A stretch of 64,000 bases of DNA. Origin: Trebouxia sp. TZW2008 (Eukaryota > Chlorophyta > Trebouxiophyceae > Trebouxiales > Trebouxiaceae). Below, in pieces: positions 1 through 9,231 of this stretch; position 1 is the stretch's first letter, and each line of letters begins with the position of its first letter. Below the pieces are notes generated by a model that was not told the DNA's origin, did not search any database, and saw only the letters and a list, made by a program, of their open reading frames with translations. The DNA lies in contig BDIU01000104.1 of NCBI GenBank assembly GCA_002118135.1, positions 43,378-107,377 of the forward strand, read 5' to 3'. A program made the translations under genes and the position numbers.

Positions 1-610
1 GAGGAACAACCATAGTGTCAAAATGCTGAAGCAGTTGCCTTGCTTGGCCAGGCCACATGGACAAAAGCTCTAAAAGGACACTGTAAGGTACCACAAGGGG
101 AGCCTCTGTGAGCACGTGAGCCCAGGATCAAAGCATGTGTCTAGCTCATGCATTTTAGGATGTGCATGATCTTATACAGCAACTTTTCCTTGTACCGACT
201 GCTTTGGTTCCCAAGAAACTTGTCCTTATACTGAATTGGCTGTACTCAGAGGTGCCACTGCAGTCAGAATTCAGTGATTGGCTACCAATTGCATTGTCAA
301 ACATTGAGATTGTCCTTGCATTGAGTGTCCTTACAAAGAGAAGTTACTGTACTGCCCAATTGCACAGCACTCCTGCAAACTTGCTGATGGTTGTGTGGGA
401 TGACAAGCCCACCTGCATCATGCATGACATGCTTGTGCTTAATGGCTGGCTGTACCCACAGACATTCCAAGGATCTCTGTCACACCAGGGCATGGGAATA
501 CCTGCACTTGGCAGACAAGTATGTATAAGGACCTCACCTCCCTCCATGCTCAATACAGAAGTTTTAGGATAGCACAGGATCTGGTTGGAGACAGTTGTTT
601 GTTGCAGTAC

Positions 611-985
611 ATGCCTAGCTGGGCCTGCTGAGCCTGTCTAGCACACGTTTAATATGAAATGAAAAGTGAATGAATGCTTGCAGGGGGCTTGCAAGTTTGG
701 GACACAAGGAAGAAGTCTTGCAGACAATCTGATCTGAAATGGGGTCTGACAGGGGCGCCGCAAGACACTGGAAAGGTGTGCCAAATACAAGCCTAAGCCC
801 ATGCATGTGTTTGCTTTTACGCAAAGCCTTCAGAGCTCAGCCTGCCTTGCAGTAGTGTCACTGCTGCACGAGCGAAACAGATATGCATGCAGCTGTGCAA
901 TGTTTGCACTCACTGGGTTGGCTAACGTGTCATTCATTTGATTCATTCATTCTAAACATGTGCTAGACAGGCTCAGCAGGCCAAG
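611..985. repeat. Foldback (MITE-like) element with ~50-bp terminal inverted repeats
   Basis: The left arm at about 613-672 and the reverse complement of the right arm at about 929-983 align almost without gaps. They share the core GGCCTGCTGAGCCTGTCTAG followed by GCACAYGTTTA and a run of GAATGAATG units. The spacer is about 255 bp and has no coding capacity. I see no clear target-site duplication. A third, single arm lies at about 27738-27790 in an intron of the TKL kinase gene. The shape suggests a non-autonomous DNA transposon, but without a TSD this remains an inference. Confidence 0.6.
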
Positions 986-1110
986 TTACGTGCTGCAGCA
1001 TTGTCTGTCTACAGCGTGTCATCCATTCTGTCAAGATGGCTAAACTGTTCACTGCAATGCAGCATGTCTAGAAAGCCACAAGTCAGCATCCAGCATTGTT
1101 GCAAGGAGCT

Positions 1111-1198
1111 CATAAGAATAATCGTCACACATTCCAGCACGTGTGCTAGGTGTGTGTGGCCCAAGTCCCGTCTTGCCAGGCAGGCTTGTTCTGAGCGC
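1111..1198 (+). repeat. Interspersed repeat family R1, copy 1
   Basis: First of three copies of a roughly 80-bp repeat centred on GTGCTAGGTGTGTGTGGCCC followed by AAGTCC and a GCCAGGC block. It sits just upstream of the first readable NUP43 exon. Copy 2 is at 1695-1770, in the next intron of the same gene. Copy 3 is at 26345-26450 in reverse orientation, in an intron of the TKL kinase gene. No open frame or RNA-gene fold is evident. Confidence 0.7.
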
Positions 1199-1256
1199 TT
1201 TCGTAAGGATATCTGATATTCAACTTGAAAGTCAGACAAAACAATGCGTGTTGCAG

Positions 1257-2272
1257 GGAGCTGCCCGTCAAATACACAGCATTGCCACCCACCAATCACA
1301 GCCAGACAAATGCGCATCAGGGAGCTCAAATGGCGCTGTAGCAGTCTGGGATCTCAGATTCAATGCAGCTCCATTGGTGGCCACCACTGGCAAGCAAAAT
1401 GCTGGAGATGTATGGCAGGTGAATGCAAGCATTCACACTGTTCCTGTGCATTCTGTCCTGTGTTGATGTGTTTTGCCAGATAGCAGTTTGTGGAATCTGT
1501 TTGGGATTAGGAGTGAAGTGCACAGGCAGTCACTCATGCATTGCAACATATGCTGCGCTTGTGCATTGCCATTGAGCTCTGGGCACATTCTGCCTTGGTA
1601 CATTGCTTAGTCATTGCCCTCACAGCACAAAGTAGGGCATGCTTGCAGCGATGGAGTACATTGAAAGGGGCGGTTCAATGGCATTACCAAAATCATCATA
1701 AGCATAATCCTTACACAATCCAGCGCACGTGCTAGGTGTGTGTGGCCCAAGTCCTGTCTCGCCAGGCCTGAGCTTTACCAAAACTATACAAACTGATGTG
1801 CCAGAATTGCGGTGTCTTCAGGTGCAATTTGATGCAGACTATGAGTCAGGCTCAGGCTCGACACCTCCTGTCCTGTTTTGCACTGATGATGGCAATCTCT
1901 GCCGAGCGGGTTGGAGCCCTCAGAGTGATATAGCCCTCAAGCAGATGCAAACCAATGATCAGCTTAGAGACAGCAAAAGCAGTGGGCATGTCTCTGTGTT
2001 GCTTACCGAGGCCAGCAGCGTCAATGGGTTTGATGTTGATGGCACTGACATTGTGGCTGTGGTGGAGCAAGAATGCATGTGCTACATCAAAAGGCGATCA
2101 CAGACCTTTTGACACTGCTTTGGATATTTTCATGTGCATGACTTCGGCATTGGTCAATGTCTGTAGACATTCTCGTGCCCAAGCTTTCATCCCATACCTT
2201 GTGAATTTGTGCATTTCCAGGCTATACAGCAGACTTGCAGATGTTCATACAGTTTTACAATTTGTCACATGA
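1257..2272 (+). CDS. NUP43: Nucleoporin NUP43-like WD40 protein (C-terminal exons; 5' end not seen)
   Basis: NUP43 is a WD40 beta-propeller subunit of the Y (NUP107-160) complex of the nuclear pore scaffold. Three exons join in phase: 1257-1418, 1822-2078 and 2221-2272 (stop TGA). Exon 1 encodes a WD blade with the strand SGAVAVWDL-like signature (here NGAVAVWDLRF). Exon 2 starts with VWQVQFD across the junction and contains LFCTDDGNLCRAGW, matching the family's CSEDGSLW strand, then SSVNGFDVDGTDIV, which matches the conserved C-terminal SVNTLDV segment. The last exon gives the short tail typical of the family. The second donor (AT/GTGCTA) is weak but is the one that keeps the frame. The N-terminal blades are absent from the window or lie unrecognised before 1257. 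The call rests on remembered NUP43 features, not a search. Confidence 0.7.
1695..1770 (+). repeat. Interspersed repeat family R1, copy 2
   Basis: This shares the TCCAGC-n-CACGTGCTAGGTGTGTGTGG core with copies at 1111-1198 and 26345-26450. It lies wholly within the intron between the two WD40 exons of the NUP43-like gene, in the same orientation as copy 1. Confidence 0.7.
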
Positions 2273-2656
2273 GGCCAACTGAAGGGAAACTATACTGCTT
2301 GCTACGAGGTATGCATGCTTCATCATTTCTTCTGCCGAACAGTCGACTCGTTATGCTGTCGTTTTGGATAGAAACTGTGACTTTGCCAGTGTGCGTATCT
2401 TGATGTGGAGCAGAAATACCGCATGGTGAGGTTCAATAAAGAAGAGGGACAGGCATGAATCAAGCCAGGCTGATGACTCAAACCTTTGAGTTATGATGAG
2501 ACAGCCTGCTTGATGAAATTGCGCTGCATGCGCTGACGACTTATATTGGCAAAGCACTGTGCACTCAGTTCTGAACACAGTCTCTCACTTCAAATTGCGC
2601 TGAGCAAGCAGCACAAACGCCGGACCATGCAGTGAGACCATTAGCTGTGTGCTTCA
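2273..2656. other. Intergenic spacer
   Basis: This 384-bp gap lies between two head-to-tail plus-strand genes. It should hold the 3' UTR of the NUP43-like gene and the promoter of the coiled-coil gene. No motif can be assigned with confidence. Confidence 0.4.
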
Positions 2657-5600
2657 ATGATCAGCTCGAAGCGAAAGAAGGTGAAACAACCAGCCAAGCA
2701 AGCTCAGACGTACCCACGCCATGGCTGTCGCCAGCCAGAATGGGATGTAAGGAGCTGCTTACGTGCTCTGCTCCTGTGTCACGACTCCGTATCTAAAAAG
2801 CATGGCCTGTGCAGCCGACCATCAGTGATATGCGAGGAATGAGACTGAACAAGGAGGAGCAGGTATGCCAAAACAAAGGTGAAGGCTGCCTGTGCCAACA
2901 TTGGCGTAGCATGACAGCAACAGGTGACTGCAGGCCAAGAGGCATGCTGCCTTCATTTCCAAGAACCGAGTGCAGGTCCCAGAAAGCGCTAAAGCTGAAG
3001 CAGGTGCTTGATTCTAAGTACACATACCAAATGCTGAAGAAAGGACTCCGATCTTGCTTGACTTTGGTCATCAGAGCTGCTGACAAGGCTTATGCTGACT
3101 TTGTTGACAGGCTTTGCGGCAGCTTTTGGTAGTCAGCCTGCAAATGGCTTCTGGAAGGACATTGCTAGCCTAGACTTTGATGCAGTTGCACAAGACATTC
3201 AGAACTGTCCTTCGCAGCCTGTGCAGAATGCACATGCTGAGGCTGCAGAGGCAAAATATGATGCTTCCCAACCTGCTCATCATGAACCAGGCAAGCACTG
3301 CTGGCTGCGCACATGCATTGTAGTTCAGTTCATGCCATATACCTTATGAAATGGTCTGGAAGCAGCACCATTGGACCCTATGCCCGCAGCTCTTGTTTTG
3401 TGCTGTTGCAAGCACAATCCTCACTACAGATGCATGTTGCTGCAGTTCAGAATGACTTGTCAGCAGCATGCAGCACATCATCAGGCAAAGAGTCTGGCTT
3501 CTCCTCCAAGCATGTCTACAAAGAACAGGCAAACAAAGGGCAACAAGCTGAAAGGCAGGAAGCTGTGGAAGCCAGCCCCCAGAAAGGCAGGCAAAGGGCA
3601 GAAGCCTTTGAGACAGCTGCACCGCATCAGTCGCGCCCACAGCCAGCGCTGCCTTCTAGACACTTGACAGATGCTGCCACGACAGATGTCCCTGACCAGT
3701 CACAGAGTCAGCTTGCATTGCCAACAGCAGTCAAGGTAGACCCTGCAGTGACAGCTGATTCAAAACTCGCAAGCTCTCAGTCAGCAGCGTCTCACACCCA
3801 TGCAGCATCAGCAGAGCCGTGGAACGATTTCTTTAGCCAGTCATCATCAAGCATTACAGAGCAACAGCAAACTCAAGTCTCATGTGAGCCTGACATCAAT
3901 GGCATGCAGCACCCTTGTGACGCTGCTCAGGAGCAGGGTCTAGCATCAGGAGGTTCTGGTCATGCTGCTGCTGAAATAGCGGAAGAAGGAGCTCCACCAG
4001 GTGCTGGGACAAGTCATGACACTGAAATGCATGCAGCAGAAGCTGTGTCATCAGCTGCTGCTGCAGCCTCAGGCAGAGAAGCTCAGCTGGAAAGCAGAGT
4101 GCAACAGCTAACTCAGCAACTCACTGCAGCTGAGCAAACTGCAGGGCATCAGAAACACCTGCACAGTCAGCTGCAGCAGCTCAAAAGTGACAAGTCGGCT
4201 CTGCAGTCTGAACTCACGCAGTTCATGCAGCACACAAGCAGCATGCTGACCACGCTGCAGTCGCATTTCTCAAAGCTGATGGCTTCAGGCACAGCAGGCA
4301 GTGCTGCTCAGGCACAGGCAGAAGATGATTTTCAGCTTGGACTGTCAGACATGCGCGATGCCCTGCAAGGCAGTTCAGAGACGGCTGGAAACACAGCTGT
4401 GGGTGCAAACAGCTCTGGGCAGCGTGAATTTGCACATCCAGTCAGACAGAGTTCTGCTAGCTTGTCAGCTGCAGAGCCATGTTACATTGAGGTCAGGGAG
4501 TCAAAAGCCCTCAACAACACCAGCAGCAGTCGAGAGTGGTGCTTAGAGTCACGAGGAAGCCAGCCAAGTCCCTTGGCACGGCCAGGGATATCTGTCAACG
4601 GTGTTGAGCGCATGCGGCGCCCAAGCACACAACCTGGACAGTCTGCATCATGGGTGCATGAGCTGCAGGATTGCATGCATAGACAGTCAATTGAGGTATG
4701 ACCTCGTGCGGTACCTGTACTGCTGCATGGATACACTTGAAAGCCATGCTGCAGCTGTACTGGTATAAGCCAGCAGATGCTTTGCAGATGCTTTGGCAGA
4801 GGAGGCTTTCTTGGCAAAGCTCAGCCTGCTGCATGCCTGCTGTGCATGCCATGTTGTGCCGGTCAATGTCAAGCAGGCTTTGCTGTGCACCCATGACTGA
4901 TATCTGCACACAGTGCAGCCTGCTGCGCATCATTGAGACCCTATCCCTCTTCTCAGGAAAGCCGAGCAGTGCCGTCAGCACATGGAGCCTTTCCTAATGA
5001 CATGAGTCGTGACGAGGGTGCACATGCACACACAGACAGACAGACCTCCAGCTCCAGGCAGCACATGCTACCAAGGACAGCTCAGGACATTGCTAATGCT
5101 GATCTGGATGACTCAATCTATGCTGATGAGGCATCTTTGCCGTCCTTTGCACAGATGGCAGCAGCACAGGGGCCACGGCCTGCAGCAAGGCCACAGTTGT
5201 GGTCAGACAGAGGGCCTGTACAGCCACAGCTGGGGCACAGCAGCTATGCAAGCCCTAGCAGTAGTGGCAGGCCATCAGAGTCATATAGGGTGCTAGGCGG
5301 TGTGACGCCTCATTCTCCTCTTGGCAGCCTGAGGTGTGGTCTTACTGCAAACCTTATGCTTTGCCAGTTCTAGGGGCCATGCCAGCACAGTGGTGCAAAC
5401 TTGACCGTATGCGCCACTGCAAATGTCAAGACTACCAAACGCTGTCTTGCTGCACAGCTGTACATCTACCTACAGTAGCCTACCTCTAAGAGTCTCGTTG
5501 TAATGACTGCTTTGGTTACCAAGAAGTTTGTCCTTACATCGAATTGTCCTCACAAAGAGAAGTTACTGTATCATGCTTTGGTGCAAATGCTCGTGAAGCA

Positions 5601-6486
5601 GGAACTTGTGAGCTTGTGCGCTGTTTCCTGAACTTGACAAATGTCAGAGCATGGCGCCAACTGTATATCATTGGCGTGTCAGCAGTCAGAGGCTGTCAAA
5701 GCTTTCTATTGCAATACAGCCTGTTTGCTGCAAGTATGTCACGTGCTGTCAAGTCTGATACACAAAGGGTCATGTGCTTGGCATGCAGGCATTCAGCTGC
5801 AGCATTCAGGCCTGACTTTGGTATCCAGAGCGCTGGAGACCCTGAACCCTCCCCTTTGCCCCAGGTGCTCATCTGACACTGCCTGCTTTTGCACTGAACT
5901 TGTGTGTGCGCGGCCCTTCAGCATCAATCTGCAATGGTCACTGACTGCACAGACTTGAAGCCACATGCTAGCTCAAGCTTGACATCACACGATTTGCATG
6001 AAGAAACAATACACTATCGTCTGTGTGCCTGAGTTGTCTTTAGCTTGGGCTCGTGTCATCAGAATGCAGTTTGCTCTTGTACGTGCTGCAGGGTAACAGC
6101 TTTGAACACAGTGGCTGACTCAAGCAGCATATAAGCACACTCTGCACGAGGGTCTGTTGATGAATTATGTGAGACAGACCTACAGACTTGATTCAGTTTG
6201 ACTGATGCAGAGGCTGACAGAGGCGCAAGGCAGTCAGCATCACCAGCCAGGCAGACATGCCTTGACGGAGATCCCCATGCCTCAACTCAGACAAAAGGGC
6301 ATGCCTCATGCACCCTTGTCAAAGACCGGCACCTACAATGGCCCAGCCAGCTTCAGACTGAAGCCTATGTCCACTGGAATGCCACCAGCCCAGCCTGTTG
6401 TGAATGTGCATGACAGCTTAGCTCTCAGTGCTTGGGCTGCAGCTGGACGCGGCAAAGCTGCTGATCAAGGGGACTTGCTGAGATGA
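2657..6486 (+). CDS. Coiled-coil, Ser/Gln/Ala-rich protein of unknown function (781 aa)
   Basis: Eight exons close in frame: 2657-2746, 2815-2862, 2934-3003, 3111-3290, 3446-4695, 4957-5333, 5810-5864 and 6211-6486. The N-terminus is very basic (SSKRKKVKQPAKQ) and is followed by a conserved-looking block with EWD, a D..RLNKEEQ stretch and a basic SKNR motif. Later come an acidic-hydrophobic patch (FWKDIASLDFDAVAQDI), a similar WNDFF patch, and a predicted coiled coil (about residues 340-400, from LESRVQQLTQQL to QSHFSKLM). The rest is low-complexity. The N-terminal EWD/EE/SKN spacing faintly recalls SPICE1-type spindle/centriole proteins, which is only a suggestion. Intron 4 has a GC donor (CCAG/GCAAGC at 3290/3291). 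The acceptor of exon 5 could also be at 3412/3413 with the same phase. The terminal exon is followed by two tandem copies of itself. Confidence 0.65.
5497..5573 (+). repeat. Interspersed repeat R2 (partner of 185-352)
   Basis: About 75 bp around GACTGCTTTGGTTACCAAGA and CAAAGAGAAGTTACTGTA are near-identical to two blocks at about 189-240 and 330-352. In that other copy the two blocks are separated by roughly 90 extra bases. The copy here lies in an intron of the coiled-coil gene. Confidence 0.6.
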
Positions 6487-6760
6487 CTGTCCAGAGTGAA
6501 GCCTATGTTTACTGAAATGCCACCAGCCCAGCCTGTTGTGAATGTGCATGACAGCTCTGAACGCTTGGGCTGCAATTGGCCACCGCAACGCTGCTGATCA
6601 AGGGTCTATGCTGAGATAAGTAATCAACAAAAAGCCCATGTTGACTGGATTGCCGCCAAGTCAGCCTGTTGTGAATGTGCATGACAGCTAAGCTCTCAGT
6701 GCTTGCGTCCCGCAGCACTACTGCTGTCCAAGGGGAATATGCTGCGGCGACTTAATGCCA
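6361..6760 (+). repeat. Three tandem copies of the terminal exon of the coiled-coil gene
   Basis: The units start at 6361, 6499 and 6632 (periods 138 and 133 bp). All contain AAGCCYATGT, a GCCTGTTGTGAATGTGCATG core and a GCTGCTGATCAAGGG-like end. Only the first is read in the gene model, which stops at 6486. Copies 2 and 3 have drifted (indels, frame broken) and form the apparent 3' UTR. Confidence 0.8.
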
Positions 6761-9231
6761 AATGAGCTTGCTGTTGCCTGATTTGAGAATGGGACGTGGG
6801 CGCTGCCATGGCCACTACAAATAAAGGCGGAGGTTCACCAGGTGGGTAGCCTAGTGCAATTTGTGCTTACCATTGTGATCTAAAAAGCCGGTTATCCAGT
6901 GGATAGCCACTGTGCTACCACCCATCGTGAAAGCAGTAGCCACCGCCTGATAGAGATTAACCACACACTACCAAGGCGTGTTACCTAGGTACAATATACC
7001 TGGGCAGATCGTACCAGGGCCCGGTAATTTGTACCACTAAAAGCGTCGCAATTGTGAATTCGATGGATATTACAGCATTGTGGATTGCATAGTCAATGAC
7101 ATTAGCATGAGTCTGTACATAAACTTTAATCCTATTGACTATGTGGGTATCAACACATCAACCGATGCCATGCGAAACACTACTAAACCAAGGCAATACT
7201 GAATTCCGTGACCATTTTGAGGATATGCATACAATCCTGCTATTTACATCTCTAAGAAGGCATTGACATTGCTGGTCAAAGAACATAATGAATCACAAAA
7301 ACTATACCAAAATTGCTACTTTGTCAACCATGTTGCCAAGGCAATCAGCTTCTGACTGATCTTGTAGTTTGTCGCAGTTGTTCTGCCCATCAAATTCGAT
7401 TAGTTTGCCGCCTTAACCTTGGAACATGAGCTGCTTGCTCATGCATCACAAGCTTTGAAAGTCTATTGAGTTCACTACGCCTGCGAGAAACCAACAACAA
7501 CATCCGATGATCAAATTGGCAAGGTGTAATATAAGGAGACTGCTTGTTGACACCAACACATTTCTTGGGCTGTTAGCCCTTTGTTCAGCTGGAATTATCT
7601 ATACAGCACTAGCATGCTGGAGCATTGCTGCAACTATGACTTGAGACTGCTCAATGTCTTGGCAGCACTGGCGCCTTGTGTGCTCAATGCAGCCATGCAA
7701 GCAATCCAGATTGCTCTTAGACCTAATGACACAGGACAAAATGAAGAAATGCAACCCACTCGCAAGCAAGTGGAACACTTAGGAACCGTTCAAGGTGCAA
7801 GGTTGATTGAGGATTTGGCATGTAAGCAAAGCATGCAACGTGCCACTACTAACATGTATACTCAAGCTGCAATGCATGCTTCTGGCAAAGTAGCATGCAC
7901 ACAGCTGAGGCTGCCAATCTGGCCTGGCATAGCTGCTACCAGGCCATCTGACCCTTGTCGGCAGTTGGAGCTGTCTTATGTCAAAAAGGTGCCCATGAAT
8001 GCTATCCTTTTCTGCTTCAACAAGTCCAAACATTTGGCACACGTACAACTTCTTCTTGTAGCATGTAGGCAAAACATGTCCTGATGCATTCTGAGACACC
8101 TGGATGCAGTTGTCATGGCTTTGTTGGTGCCAAGACTCTGAGATGACCGGTCTAGGCGAGGTTGACGGTATTACGGTCGACCGTGACGGTAAACTGAGGC
8201 CACGTGGACCTGGGTTGTCGAGCTATTACGTACAGGATTTAGGCAACGCAGTGACATATTCAATGATTTGATCTTGATGAGCTTCGTTGAGTGTGCGTCA
8301 TTGGCTGGGGTTCGGGCCAAGTGTGCAAGTATTTCTTTGCACAGCGTGACCATCTCAGAGTTTTTCACTATGTCATAGACTGCCTGAATTTCATGGACAT
8401 GTAGTTATTGCCACTGTGTGGCACATGCGATCAGCCTTGTTGGCTGGCTAAAGCATGTAAAATTCTTCTTCTTCTTGAAAATTTTCTTGGCAACTGGCCA
8501 TGGCACATGCGATCAGACTTGTTGTCTGAAGCATTCAATTCCCCTTCTCGGAGGTTTCTCGGGGGTTGTCTGAGCCGATAGATACACCGTAAGTAACCAG
8601 GTCCCGAACGCATACCGTAAGGATCCAAGGGGAATCGAGGACCTCAGATAATCAATGCAGGGTTATCCCAGAGCTATCTAAGATTTTGAAGCAAGATTAG
8701 CTAGATTAATTAGAAACATTCTGCACCGCGACAGCCGTGGAGGTCTTACGTATATGTATAACGTTATACATCATGGTGTGCTGCACCCAAGTAGCTATGC
8801 CCGACTCTGGTCTATTTAGAACATGTGGATTCGCAAGCGTCTAGTAGAATGCAAAAGTAGGACATGTAAATTGAGTTATCAATCATAAGCTTGTTTCACT
8901 ATAGTACTCGCGACAGATCTCCCCGTGCTAAATGGCTTCATTGGTCATCATGGGCGAACATGATTTTGCAGTAGATCACCACTGCATACTCTCAAATATT
9001 TGCAGTGGGTGCATCGAGTTCGGATACAGTCTCAAAGCCGTTCTGGCTGACAATACTCCGTGTACAACATTGCTCTCCTAGGCTGCAATCCTAGGCAGCA
9101 ATTTTAAAGCTGCAATGTGTTGACGAGTTGTACAAGAAATTCTGATCATTGCAATGCGTCACAAAAACTGCAGTAAGATCCAACAATGGCATGCTGCTTG
9201 CGACGAGAATCAAGATCTGAATGTTCTGGGA
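6761..9231. other. Gene-poor region without supportable genes
   Basis: I see no exon with recognisable protein similarity or clean splice signals over about 2.4 kb. The longest open stretch (7581-8084, plus strand, 167 codons) has no recognisable motif, and its composition is that of intron sequence. Two copies of a short hairpin repeat (R3) lie at 8421-8462 and 8503-8533. A 12-bp perfect palindrome, ACGGTCGACCGT, lies at 8173-8184. Confidence 0.5.
8421..8462 (+). repeat. Short hairpin repeat R3, copy 1
   Basis: The core ATCAGCCTTGTTGGCTGGCT contains a small inverted repeat (AGCC/GGCT). Related copies are at 8503-8533 (partial), 18041-18076 (NRAMP intron 7) and 28269-28301 (TKL kinase intron). 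Function unknown. Confidence 0.5.

Larger units (their letters stand above)
1..1256. other. 5' flank/intron region of the NUP43-like gene
   Basis: No exon can be supported here. The NUP43-like gene that becomes readable at 1257 lacks its N-terminal WD40 blades, so its earlier exons must lie here unrecognised or left of the window. What can be seen is repetitive: a copy of an interspersed repeat at about 185-352 (partner at 5497-5572), a foldback element at 611-985, and the first copy of a roughly 80-bp repeat ending near 1198. Confidence 0.5.

Noticed and set aside
2950..3110. Apparent frameshift in the coiled-coil gene near 2970 (an alternative frame, SQKALKLKQVLDSKY, looked SPICE1-like)
   Set aside because: Using donor GTGCTT at 3004 and acceptor TTGACAG at 3110 closes the gene in a single frame without any frameshift, so the other frame is probably coincidental.
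7581..8084. 167-codon plus-strand open frame
   Set aside because: No recognisable motif, no splice context or neighbour support. An overlapping minus-strand frame is equally open. The stretch reads as non-coding.
8173..8184. 12-bp perfect palindrome ACGGTCGACCGT
   Set aside because: An isolated short palindrome with no repeat partner or gene context. Could be chance.
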